Shown here piece after piece: positions 36,795 to 45,094 of a DNA stretch of 64,000 nucleotides (the first letter of the stretch is position 1; the number at the start of each line of letters is the position of its first letter). The DNA lies in assembly GCF_000498395.2 (NCBI RefSeq), contig NZ_CP010979.1, positions 1,550,001 through 1,614,000 on the forward strand, given 5' to 3'. A program made the position numbers and the translations under genes. This DNA comes from Pseudomonas putida S13.1.2. GTDB lineage: Bacteria; Pseudomonadota; Gammaproteobacteria; Pseudomonadales; Pseudomonadaceae. Under the pieces are notes generated by a model. It saw only the letters and a list, made by a program, of their open reading frames with translations. It made no database searches and was not told the DNA's origin.

Positions 36795-37819
36795 GCCTGG
36801 ATTACCTGTCAGTACGTGTAACCCGCGTGATTGAAGAGACCGCCGACAGCCGCTCCCTGGAGTTCGAGGTGCCAGAAGCGCTTGCCGAGCGCTTGCGCTA
36901 TCGACCTGGGCAGTTCCTGACCCTGCGCGTGCCTTACCAGGGGGGGTGGTTGCCGCGCTGTTACTCACTGTCGAGCACGCCGCTGCTCGACGAGCCATTG
37001 CGGGTCACGATCAAGCGGGTGCGCGACGGGCGCGCCTCGAACTGGCTCTGTGACGCCGTGCAGGCGGGCGATACCTTGCAGGTGCTGGCGCCGGCCGGGG
37101 TGTTTGTGCCGCGCCAGCTGGACACCGACCTGCTGCTGTTCGGCGGCGGCAGTGGCATAACCCCGGTGCTGTCCATCCTGCGCTCGGCGCTGTTGGCGGG
37201 CACTGGGCGCATTCTGCTGATTTACGCCAACCGCGACGAAGCGTCGGTGATTTTCCGTGACTCGCTCAAGGCCCTGGCCAGGGCGCACCCACAGCGCCTG
37301 CAAGTGATCCACTGGCTCGACTCGGTGCAGGGCATTGCGTCGGTGAGCCAGTTGGCTGAACTGGCGCGCCCGTTCGCGAGTGCCGAGGCGTTCATCTGCG
37401 GCCCCGGACCGTTCATGGATGCTGCCGTCGCTGCCTTGCAGACGTTAGGCATGCCGAGTGCGCAGGTCCATGTCGAGCGCTTTGTCTCGCTGCCCGAAGA
37501 GGGCGAAGTCGCAGGGCCGGCAGCTGTCGATACCCGCCGCCCGAGCAGCCAGCTTTCGGTGCGCCTGGACGGTGAAGAGTTCGAGGTGCCCTGCGCCGAA
37601 GGTGAAACCCTGCTTAACGCCATGCGCCGGGCCGGCCTGAGCCCGCCAAGTTCTTGTCTGGTCGGCTCCTGTGCCACCTGCATGTGCACGGTCGAACGGG
37701 GTGAGGTGCAGATGTTGCGCAACGATGCCCTTGACCAGCAGGAGATAGACCAGGGCTGGACGCTGGCTTGCCAGTCCCTGGCCCGCAGCGAGCACCTGCG
37801 GGTGCTCTTTCCCGAATAA
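36791..37819 (+). CDS. Ferredoxin-NAD(P) reductase, KshB-like
   Basis: A 342-residue electron-transfer protein. The FAD domain has RCYSLSS (56-62), the NAD domain has LLFGGGSGITPVLSIL, and a C-terminal plant-type [2Fe-2S] domain has Cys289, Cys294, Cys297 and Cys327 with the standard spacing. The domain order is that of KshB, the reductase of 3-ketosteroid 9alpha-hydroxylase. It is translationally coupled to the dehydrogenase gene. The oxygenase partner KshA is absent from this window, so the pairing is inferred. A different Rieske partner is possible. Confidence 0.85.
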   Translation: MSLDYLSVRVTRVIEETADSRSLEFEVPEALAERLRYRPGQFLTLRVPYQGGWLPRCYSLSSTPLLDEPLRVTIKRVRDGRASNWLCDAVQAGDTLQVLAPAGVFVPRQLDTDLLLFGGGSGITPVLSILRSALLAGTGRILLIYANRDEASVIFRDSLKALARAHPQRLQVIHWLDSVQGIASVSQLAELARPFASAEAFICGPGPFMDAAVAALQTLGMPSAQVHVERFVSLPEEGEVAGPAAVDTRRPSSQLSVRLDGEEFEVPCAEGETLLNAMRRAGLSPPSSCLVGSCATCMCTVERGEVQMLRNDALDQQEIDQGWTLACQSLARSEHLRVLFPE

Positions 37820-37840
37820 CCCGATGGCGAGTTTGTCACT

Positions 37841-39478
37841 ATGACTGCATGTTCAGCATTACCGGGCAGCGTGCATGCCTGGAACCTGTTGCCTTTGTCG
37901 ATTCCTGCCTTGTTGTTCGCCAGTGCCGAACGCTTTACCGGTCGGGCAGCGATCGAGGAAGACGGCATTGCCACCGACTACCGGGATTTGCCCGGGTTGG
38001 CACTGGGTGTCTGCCGCAGCCTGATGGCACTGGGGATCGAGGCGGGCGACCGCGTGGCGATCTGGGCACCCAATTGCCGCGACTGGGTGATCGCCGCCTT
38101 GGGCGTGCATTGCGCGGGGGCTGTGCTGGTACCGATCAATACCCGCATGAAAGGCGCCGAGGCGGCCGATATCCTGGCGCGCAGCCAGGCGCGGGTGCTG
38201 TTGACGCAAGGGGTATTTCTGGGGCTGGACTACCCGGCCATGCTGGCGCCGCTACGTCCGGCCAGCCTGGAACAGCTGGTGGTGTTCGGTACACACCCGC
38301 CGCAGTTGGCCAGCGACCTGGATTGGGTCGGTTTTCTCGCCAGGGGCGAGTCTGTCAGTGAGCTGCAAGCCCGCCAGCGTGCGGTGGCGGTGGGCCCGCG
38401 GGACTTGTCCGACTTGCTGTTCACCTCCGGCACCACCGGCAAACCCAAGGGTGTGATGAGTGCCCATGGGCAGAACCTGCGGGCGTACAACGAATATGTG
38501 CGGGTCATTGGCCTGCAGCCAGGTGACCGTTACCTGATCATCAACCCGTTTTTTCATGCCTTTGGCTACAAGGCCGGATGGCTGACCTGCCTGCTGGCTG
38601 GCGCGACTATCCTGCCGCATGCGGTGTTCGATGCCGAAGCGGTGTTCCAGCGCATCGCCGCCGAGCGCATCAGCGTGCTGCCAGGGCCGCCCACGCTGTA
38701 CTTGTCGATGCTGGCCCACCCGCACCTGGCCCAGACTGATCTGTCGAGCTTGCGCATCGCTGTGACCGGTTCATCGACGATCCCGCCGGTGCTGATCGAG
38801 CGCATGCGGCGGGAGCTCGGGGTAGATGTGGTGACCACCGCCTATGGGCTGACTGAGTGTGGGGGGCTGGCGACCATCTGCAACCCGGATGACCCCGCCG
38901 ACATTGTTGCCGGCACCAGTGGCCGGGCCATCGAAGGCACTGAAGTGTGCATTCGTTCGGCGGATAACCAACCGGTCGCCACGGGCGTGTCGGGGGAAAT
39001 CTGCCTGCGCGGTTTTCATGTGATGCGGGGTTATTTCAATGACCCGCAAGCGACCGCGCAGGCCATTGATGCCCAGGGTTGGCTCCACACGGGCGATATC
39101 GGCAATCTGGATGTACATGGCAACCTGCAAATTACCGACCGCCTCAAGGATATGTTCATTGTCGGTGGCTTCAACTGCTATCCGGCAGAGATAGAGGCTG
39201 GTTTGATCCAGCATCCGGCCATCGCGCAGGTAGCGGTGATCGGGGTTGCGGATGAGCGCATGGGGGAGGTGGGGTGCGCCTGCGTGGTATTGCGTGCAGG
39301 CCAGCAGCTGGATGAGCCGTCTCTGATCGCCTGGGCCAGAGAGCGGATGGCCAACTACAAAGTGCCGCGACAGGTTCGGTTCTTCGAATCATTGCCGGTG
39401 AATGCCTCGAACAAGGTGGTCAAACCTGAGCTGCGTCAGGCGGTTCTGCAGGCTGAGGGCGGGCGGGCCTCGCGATGA
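37841..39478 (+). CDS. Acyl-CoA ligase, FadD3-like (ring C/D propanoate activation)
   Basis: A 545-residue ANL-family ligase with the P-loop LFTSGTTGKPKG (about 193-204), INPFFHAFGYKAGW, VLPGPPTLYLSM, TAYGLTECGG, GWLHTGDIG and the catalytic lysine in NASNKVVKPEL. INPFFHxFGYKAG and VLPGPPT match my memory of M. tuberculosis FadD3, which activates the C/D-ring propanoate (HIP) left after A/B ring loss. It ends the hsaA-kstD operon. It is convergent with the crotonase gene across 120 bases holding a weak GGGGCCC/GGGCCCC hairpin (39537-39569). Confidence 0.85.
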   Translation: MTACSALPGSVHAWNLLPLSIPALLFASAERFTGRAAIEEDGIATDYRDLPGLALGVCRSLMALGIEAGDRVAIWAPNCRDWVIAALGVHCAGAVLVPINTRMKGAEAADILARSQARVLLTQGVFLGLDYPAMLAPLRPASLEQLVVFGTHPPQLASDLDWVGFLARGESVSELQARQRAVAVGPRDLSDLLFTSGTTGKPKGVMSAHGQNLRAYNEYVRVIGLQPGDRYLIINPFFHAFGYKAGWLTCLLAGATILPHAVFDAEAVFQRIAAERISVLPGPPTLYLSMLAHPHLAQTDLSSLRIAVTGSSTIPPVLIERMRRELGVDVVTTAYGLTECGGLATICNPDDPADIVAGTSGRAIEGTEVCIRSADNQPVATGVSGEICLRGFHVMRGYFNDPQATAQAIDAQGWLHTGDIGNLDVHGNLQITDRLKDMFIVGGFNCYPAEIEAGLIQHPAIAQVAVIGVADERMGEVGCACVVLRAGQQLDEPSLIAWARERMANYKVPRQVRFFESLPVNASNKVVKPELRQAVLQAEGGRASR

Positions 39479-39598
39479 GGCCCTCATTGAACAACCGCGC
39501 AAGGTGTAGCGATATCGCGTAGCGCCGCAGCAGCGAGGGGGCCCGAAGCTAATCGCAGGGCCCCTGGAGCGTTGCTTGGCGCTGGTCCGCCACCCCCA

Positions 39599-40384
39599 TC
39601 AGTGCCCTTCAAACCGGGCAGGCCGCTTATCAATAAACGCCTGCATGCCTTCCTTCTGGTCACGTGAGGCAAACAACAAGGCATTGGCCTTGCGCTCCAG
39701 CGCCAAACCCGCTTCCAGCGGCGCATCCATCCCCGCAAGAATCACCTCTTTGATCTGCTCGGCAGCCAACGGCGGCATTGCCGCAACCACCTGGGCCAAC
39801 TTCAGGCCGTGCGCGAGCACCTGATAGTCGGCCACCACCTCACTGACCAGCCCCGCAATCCAGGCCTCCTCAGCCGTGATCGGCTGACCGGCCAGCGCCA
39901 TCCGCATCGCCTTGGCCTTGCCGACCGCCCTCACCAAACGCTGGGTGCCGCCAATCCCGGGCATGATCCCGATCTTGATCTCCGGCTGGCAGAAGCGTGC
40001 ACTTTGCCCGGCAACAATGATATCGGCGAGCATCGCCAGCTCGCAGCCACCGCCATAGGCGTAACCGCATACCGCCGCGATCACAGGTTTAGGGCAGTGC
40101 TGGATCGGCGCCCAGACCCGCTCGGTGTGGCGCTGATAGATATCAATCGGACCCACACCGGCCAGGCTGTTGATATCGCCCCCGGCGGCGAACACCTTGT
40201 CGCCGCCGGTCAGCAGAATGCAGCGCACATCAGCATTGCTCCCCAGCTCAATGAAGTAGTGCGACAGCAGCGCCTGCAGCTCCAGGCTCAGGGCATTGGT
40301 GGCGTGCGGGCGGTTGAGCCGCACCAGGGCAACACCTGGGGCCGGGTACTCCAGCAGCACCGGCGCGGTAAGTGAATCGGACAT
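39599..40384 (-). CDS. Enoyl-CoA hydratase/isomerase (crotonase)
   Basis: A 261-residue crotonase-fold protein with both hydratase glutamates, Glu115 (GGGCELAMLAD) and Glu135 (QPEIKIGIMPGIGG), so hydratase chemistry is plausible. ATG at 40384 begins MSDSLTAP; a longer reading is rejected. It is transcribed alone, divergent from the side-chain operon and sharing its operator. Substrate may be a side-chain enoyl-CoA or a ring C/D intermediate, as for crotonases of the HIP pathway. Sequence alone does not decide. Confidence 0.85.
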   Translation of the reverse strand: MSDSLTAPVLLEYPAPGVALVRLNRPHATNALSLELQALLSHYFIELGSNADVRCILLTGGDKVFAAGGDINSLAGVGPIDIYQRHTERVWAPIQHCPKPVIAAVCGYAYGGGCELAMLADIIVAGQSARFCQPEIKIGIMPGIGGTQRLVRAVGKAKAMRMALAGQPITAEEAWIAGLVSEVVADYQVLAHGLKLAQVVAAMPPLAAEQIKEVILAGMDAPLEAGLALERKANALLFASRDQKEGMQAFIDKRPARFEGH

Positions 40385-40457
40385 GATCAACCTCTGGCAG
40401 TAGGCACCGCAGAGCGGGCGCCATTGCGCGGATTGTTGCCAGCGCCGCGCCACGCTT

Positions 40458-40475
40458 CATCGTCCGTTCAGACGA
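40458..40475. promoter_or_regulatory. Cluster operator, copy 4 (crotonase / side-chain operon)
   Basis: TCGTC-CGTTCA-GACGA, a fully symmetrical copy preceded by CA and followed by CG, lies in the divergent region. It is 73 bases from the crotonase start and 58 bases from the SDR start, so one site can serve both directions. Confidence 0.75.
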
Positions 40476-40533
40476 CGTGGCCGAGCAGTTTTGCCCCTAG
40501 AGTGGCCCTCAACACAAGCATGAGGAGCGTGCC

Positions 40534-41319
40534 ATGAGTGGTCACTCGGGGCTGGATTACAACGGCAAGGTGGTACTGGTCACCGGCGGAACCAAAGGCA
40601 TTGGCGCTGGCATTGCCCGCAGCTTTCTGGCCGCCGGGGCCAAGGTGATCGTGTGTGGGCGCAACCTGCCCGAGCAATTGCCGAGCGTGGCTCAGGGCCA
40701 GGCGGACTTCATCGCCGCCGACGTGCGCGACCAGGCCTCCTTGCAAGGCCTGTTTGACAGCATCCGCAGCAAATACGGCCGCCTCGATGTGCTGGTCAAC
40801 AACGCCGGCGGCAGCCCCTCGGCCGACGCCGCTAGGGCCTCGCCGCGTTTTCATGAGGGGATTATCCGCCTCAACCTGATTGCACCGCTCAATGTCGCCC
40901 AGCAAGCCAACCTGCTGATGCAGGCCCAGGCCGACGGCGGTTGCATCGTGTTTATTGGCAGCATCAGCGGCCTGCGTGCCTCGCCAGGCACAGCAGCGTA
41001 CGGCGCAGCCAAGGCCGGCGTGTTGGCCCTGGTGCAGTCGCTAGCAGCGGAGTGGGCGCCAAAGGTGCGGGTGGTGGCGATAAGCCCAGGCCTGGTGCGC
41101 ACCGAGCTTGCCCATCTGCACTATGGCGACGAGCAAGGTATCGCTGCGGTCAGCGCCGGTATCCCGGCCGGGCGCATGGCGGTGCCCGAGGACATCGGCA
41201 ACGCCTGCCTCTATATCGCTTCACCGCTGGCCATTTACGCCAGCGGTTGCAACCTGTTGCTGCATGGCGGTGGTGAACGCCCGGCTTATCTCGGTGCGGC
41301 GCAGGCTACCCCGCACTGA
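40534..41319 (+). CDS. Short-chain dehydrogenase/reductase
   Basis: A 261-residue classical SDR with GGTKGIG (18-24), NNAG (89-92), Ser143, Tyr156 and Lys160. GAGGAG precedes the ATG. It heads the side-chain operon. Likely substrates are a hydroxysteroid or a 3-hydroxyacyl-CoA from beta-oxidation. The C-terminal LLLHGGGERPAYLG tail is unlike FabG, arguing against a fatty-acid role. Confidence 0.85.
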   Translation: MSGHSGLDYNGKVVLVTGGTKGIGAGIARSFLAAGAKVIVCGRNLPEQLPSVAQGQADFIAADVRDQASLQGLFDSIRSKYGRLDVLVNNAGGSPSADAARASPRFHEGIIRLNLIAPLNVAQQANLLMQAQADGGCIVFIGSISGLRASPGTAAYGAAKAGVLALVQSLAAEWAPKVRVVAISPGLVRTELAHLHYGDEQGIAAVSAGIPAGRMAVPEDIGNACLYIASPLAIYASGCNLLLHGGGERPAYLGAAQATPH

Positions 41320-41375
41320 TCGACCCACGTCGGCGTTGCGTTGCGGGCGCCGCTTTGAACACGCAGGAGACGAAC

Positions 41376-42353
41376 TTGGCTGATCCAGAATTGCTATCCA
41401 AAGTGCGCGCCCTGGTTGGGCGCCAATACGGTCGTGTGAACGCCTGGGACGACGTCAATGCGCCAATGATTCGCCAGTGGTGCGAAGTCATCGGCCTTGA
41501 AAACCCGCTCTACACCGACCCCGTAGCAGCTGCCAACAGCAGCAATGACGGCATCATCGCGCCGCCACCCATGCTGCAGATCTGGTGCATGGAAGGCTTT
41601 CACATCAATAACTACGCACCAGGCTCGACCACCGAAAACCCCTATGAAGTGCTCGGTGTGATCGAAAGCTATGGCTACCCGTCGGTGGTGGCGGTGAATT
41701 CTGAGCTGACCTTCGAGCGCAACCTGCGCCTGGGCGAAAAGCTCTACTACACCACGCGCCTGGACTCGGTCGGCGAGGAAAAGACCACCGGCCTTGGCAC
41801 TGGCTTTTTTGTCACCCTGGTCATGAGCTACTTCTCGCAGCAGGCCACGGGCGACGAAAAAGTCGGCGAGCTGTTGTTCCGGGTGTTCAAGTTCCGCCCG
41901 GCCAACGCGCACAAGGTCCAGGCGCAGCCCCAGGCCGTGGCCGAGCCGGCGCAGGCGAAGCGTCCGGCGCCCGGTGTCAGCGACGACACACGGTTTTTCT
42001 GGGACGGCTGCAAGGAAGGCAAGCTGTTGATCCAGCGGTGTACGCAGTGCAGCACCTTGCGCCATCCGCCGGCACCGGTGTGCATCGAGTGCCATTGCTT
42101 CGACTGGGATACCCAGCAGGCCAGCGGCAAGGGCCGGTTGTACTCCTTCGTGGTGATGCACTACCCGCAGGTGGCCCCGTTCGATCACCCCAACCCGATC
42201 GGTCTGATCGAACTGGACGAGGGCGTACGCCTGATCGCCGGCCTGGTTGGCGTCAAACGTGAAGACATCAGCATTGGCCAGCGTGTGGAGGTCGAGTTTC
42301 AGACCTTCGATGACGACCTGGCGCTGCCGATGTTCCGTCCAGCGGCAGAGTAG
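41376..42353 (+). CDS. MaoC-like/DUF35 fusion, ChsH2-type hydratase subunit and aldolase partner
   Basis: A 325-residue two-domain protein. Residues about 1-185 form a MaoC-type hot-dog domain (NAPMIRQWCEVIGLENPLY, IIAPPPMLQIWCMEG). Residues about 210-325 form a DUF35 rubredoxin-like/OB-fold domain with zinc cysteines CTQC and CIEC. This is the ChsH2 architecture. In actinobacteria the MaoC half pairs with ChsH1 to hydrate the steroid 17(20)-enoyl-CoA, and the DUF35 half pairs with the Ltp2 aldolase. The start is TTG at 41376, chosen for AGGAGA at 41365-41370. TTG at 41355 is the alternative. Confidence 0.9.
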   Translation: MADPELLSKVRALVGRQYGRVNAWDDVNAPMIRQWCEVIGLENPLYTDPVAAANSSNDGIIAPPPMLQIWCMEGFHINNYAPGSTTENPYEVLGVIESYGYPSVVAVNSELTFERNLRLGEKLYYTTRLDSVGEEKTTGLGTGFFVTLVMSYFSQQATGDEKVGELLFRVFKFRPANAHKVQAQPQAVAEPAQAKRPAPGVSDDTRFFWDGCKEGKLLIQRCTQCSTLRHPPAPVCIECHCFDWDTQQASGKGRLYSFVVMHYPQVAPFDHPNPIGLIELDEGVRLIAGLVGVKREDISIGQRVEVEFQTFDDDLALPMFRPAAE

Positions 42354-42361
42354 GGGGTACC

Positions 42362-43495
42362 ATGGATTTTGAACTCAGCGAAGACCAGCGTGCCATTGCC
42401 GAAATGGCGGGCAGCCTGATGAGCGACTACTGCACCGACGAGCGCCTGCGGGACTGGGACCTCTGCGGGCAACCCTATATGCAAGACCTGTGGCACAGCT
42501 GCGTCCAAACCGGCCTGCATGCCCTGGCTATCCCCGAAGCTGCTGGTGGCAGCGGGCTGGGCATGACCGAGCTGGTGCAGATCCTCGATGCTCAGGGCGG
42601 TGCCCTGGCGCAAGTGCCGTTGTGGCGTCACCAATTGGCCGCGACCGCCCTCGCCGAGTTCGGCGACAAGGCCCTGGCACCGTGGGTGGAACAGGCTGTG
42701 GCGGGCTCAGGCTTGCTGACCCTGAGCCTCGATGGCCTGAACACGGTGCGCGGCATCGAGCTCGAGGCCAGCGCCGAAGAGGGCGGGTGGCGCCTCGAGG
42801 GCCGGGTTGCGGCGCTCGCCTTGGCCGAGCAGTCGGTGGCAGCGCTGGTACTGGCCCGGGTGATGGGGCAGCCCCGGCTGGTCCTGGTAGACCTCAGCCA
42901 GTCGGGCATCAGCCGTGTAGCGGGCGTCATGACCCACGGCGAAGCCATTGCCGACCTGGACTTGCGCGGCGTCACCCTGAGCAATCAGCAAGTGCTGCCC
43001 GCCGCGGCCCTGGATTGGCTGGCACCGCGTGCAATTGCCTCCCTGGCGGCCTTGCAGTTGGGCGTCAGCGCCGAGCAGGTGCACCGCACTGTGGCCTACG
43101 TCAGTGAGCGTCAACAGTTCGGCCGCTGCATCGGCAGTTTCCAGGCCGTGCAAATGAGCATGGCCGACACTCATGTGCACCTGGAGGTGTTGCGCAGTGC
43201 CCTGTGGCAATTGTGCTACCGCCTCGACGCCGGTCTGCCGGCCCCTTCGCAAGCCTTGGCCACCGCGTACCTGGCGTGCGAAGCCGGGCACCGCATCGGC
43301 CACACCGCACAGCATGTGCATGGCGGCATCGGGGTCGACCTGACGTATCCGATCCATCGCTTTCTCTATTGGAGCCGCGCCCTGAGCAGCGCATTGGGAG
43401 GGTCGTCGATGATCCTGGAGCGTCTGGGCGACTGGTTGAGCGATAACACTACCTTGGGATGGAAATATGACCTCGATGAACACCAAGCGCTTTGA
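42362..43495 (+). CDS. Acyl-CoA dehydrogenase subunit, ChsE1/FadE28-like
   Basis: A 377-residue acyl-CoA dehydrogenase-fold protein with a degenerate middle domain and well-conserved C-terminal helices (RQQFGRCIGSFQAVQMSMAD, HVHGGIGVDLTYPIHRFLYW). The ending resembles FadE28, the subunit that binds FAD with its partner but lacks the catalytic base in the ChsE1-ChsE2 heterotetramer. The partner here is encoded at 45095. Its stop overlaps the following ChsH1-like gene by 29 bases. The complex would desaturate the three-carbon side chain of a steroid-22-oyl-CoA. Confidence 0.88.
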   Translation: MDFELSEDQRAIAEMAGSLMSDYCTDERLRDWDLCGQPYMQDLWHSCVQTGLHALAIPEAAGGSGLGMTELVQILDAQGGALAQVPLWRHQLAATALAEFGDKALAPWVEQAVAGSGLLTLSLDGLNTVRGIELEASAEEGGWRLEGRVAALALAEQSVAALVLARVMGQPRLVLVDLSQSGISRVAGVMTHGEAIADLDLRGVTLSNQQVLPAAALDWLAPRAIASLAALQLGVSAEQVHRTVAYVSERQQFGRCIGSFQAVQMSMADTHVHLEVLRSALWQLCYRLDAGLPAPSQALATAYLACEAGHRIGHTAQHVHGGIGVDLTYPIHRFLYWSRALSSALGGSSMILERLGDWLSDNTTLGWKYDLDEHQAL

Positions 43496-43886
43496 AGACG
43501 TGCGCCCTGGCGAGCAACTGCCCGAGCTGACGATCCCGATCACGGTTGGCCTGATTGCCGGTGGGGCGATAGCCACACGCGACTACTTTCCCGGTCACCA
43601 TGACCTGGACGCGGCGCGCGAGCTGGGTTCGCCCCATATCTTCATGAACATCCTGACCACCAACGGCCTGGTGCAACGCTTCATCGAACAGTGGAGCGGC
43701 CCGCAGGTGCAGTTCCGTACGCTGAAAATCAAACTGGGCGCGCCGAACTACCCCGGCGACAGCATGACCTTCAGCGGCGAAGTGACCCATCAGGATGCCG
43801 CTACGCGCAGCCTGGAAGTGACCCTCAAGGGCAAAAACTCCATGGGCAATCACGTGACCGGCACGGTCGCGCTGGTTCTGCCTTGA
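43467..43886 (+). CDS. MaoC-like hydratase, ChsH1-type catalytic subunit
   Basis: A 139-residue hot-dog protein with the hydratase signature RDYFPGHHD, giving Asp39 and His44 at the five-residue spacing reported for ChsH1. It should pair with the MaoC half of the ChsH2-like protein to hydrate the steroid enoyl-CoA. It begins inside the preceding dehydrogenase gene (29-base overlap), so translation is coupled. ATG at 43476 is an alternative start. Confidence 0.9.
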   Translation: MTSMNTKRFEDVRPGEQLPELTIPITVGLIAGGAIATRDYFPGHHDLDAARELGSPHIFMNILTTNGLVQRFIEQWSGPQVQFRTLKIKLGAPNYPGDSMTFSGEVTHQDAATRSLEVTLKGKNSMGNHVTGTVALVLP

Positions 43887-43905
43887 TCCGCGGGAGATGA
43901 CACAG

Positions 43906-45084
43906 ATGACGAATTCGTCGATTTCCGGGCGCGCCGCCATTGCAGGGCTGGGCGCAACCGAGTTTTCCAAGAATTCCGGGCGCACCGAACTGCGCCTGGC
44001 CATGGAAGCGACCCTGGCAGCGCTCGAGGACGCCGGAATTGACCCTGGCGAAGTCGAGGGTTTCAGTTCCTATTCGGTCGATAAGGTACCGGAGTACGAA
44101 ATTGCCCGCCTGCTGGGCTGCAAAGATGTCAAGTTCTTCTCCCAGGTGCCCCACGGTGGCGGCGCGGCCTGCGGGCCGGTGATGCATGCGGCGATGGCGG
44201 TGGCCACCGGGGTGGCCAAGGTGGTGGTGGTCTATCGGGCGATGAACGAACGCTCCTGGTACCGCTTTGGTACCGGCAGCTATGGCTTTGCCTCGACGCC
44301 GACCTTCGAGAACGTCAACTACGGCTGGTACATGCCGCACGGCTTTCACACCCCGGCGGCCTGGGTCGGCATGTTTGCCCAGCGTTACATGCACACCTAC
44401 GGTGCTACCTCCGAGGACTTTGGCCGGGTGGCGGTGGCAGTGCGCGATTTTGCCGCCACCAACCCCCAGGCATTTTTCTACGGCAAGCCCATCACCCTTG
44501 AAGAACACCAGGCCTCGCGCTGGATCTGCGAGCCCCTGCACCTGCTGGACTGCTGCCAGGAGTCCGATGGCGCGGTGGCCATGGTGATCACCTCGGCCGA
44601 ACGGGCCAGAGACCTCAAGCAAAAGCCCGTGATCATCAAGGCCGGCTCCCAGGGCATCAGCGCCGGGCAGCAAGTGATGACTTCCTACTACCGCGACGAC
44701 ATCACCGGGCTGCCGGAAATGGGTGTGGTCGCCAAAGCGCTTTACAGCCAGTCGGGCTTGGGCCCGGAGGCGTTGCAGACTGCCGTGATCTACGACCACT
44801 TCACGCCATTCGTACTGCCGCAACTGGAAGAATTCGGCTTTGCAAGGCGCGGTGAAGCCAAGGAATTCATCCGTGCCGGGCACCACGCCCGTGGCGGCAA
44901 ACTGCCAATCAACACCCACGGCGGGCAGTTGGGCGAAGCCTACATCCACGGCATGAACGGCATCGCCGAAGCGGTGCGCCAAGTTCGGGGTACGGCCGCC
45001 AACCAGGTGGACAGTGTCGAAAACGTGTTGGTGACCGCCGGAACCGGCGTGCCTACCAGCGGCCTGATTCTCGGCGCGGTATAA
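43906..45084 (+). CDS. Thiolase-fold lipid-transfer-type aldolase, Ltp2-like
   Basis: A 392-residue thiolase-superfamily protein without the usual thiolase cysteine pattern. It has AAIAGLGATEFSKNSG, QVPHGGGAACGPVMHAA, VIYDHFTPFVLPQLEEFG and NTHGGQLGEAYIHGMNG. The tyrosines in the last two blocks fit those used for retro-aldol cleavage in Ltp2. With the DUF35 domain of the ChsH2-like protein it would split the C17 side chain to propionyl-CoA and a 17-ketosteroid. ATG at 43906 is chosen with GGGAG nine bases upstream; ATG at 43897 touches that site. Confidence 0.9.
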   Translation: MTNSSISGRAAIAGLGATEFSKNSGRTELRLAMEATLAALEDAGIDPGEVEGFSSYSVDKVPEYEIARLLGCKDVKFFSQVPHGGGAACGPVMHAAMAVATGVAKVVVVYRAMNERSWYRFGTGSYGFASTPTFENVNYGWYMPHGFHTPAAWVGMFAQRYMHTYGATSEDFGRVAVAVRDFAATNPQAFFYGKPITLEEHQASRWICEPLHLLDCCQESDGAVAMVITSAERARDLKQKPVIIKAGSQGISAGQQVMTSYYRDDITGLPEMGVVAKALYSQSGLGPEALQTAVIYDHFTPFVLPQLEEFGFARRGEAKEFIRAGHHARGGKLPINTHGGQLGEAYIHGMNGIAEAVRQVRGTAANQVDSVENVLVTAGTGVPTSGLILGAV

Positions 45085-45094
45085 GGAGCGTCCC

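Noticed and set aside
37819..37841. Possible extra operator between the reductase and FadD3-like ligase genes
   Set aside because: The 21-base gap has GATGGCGAG only; it does not contain both dyad halves.
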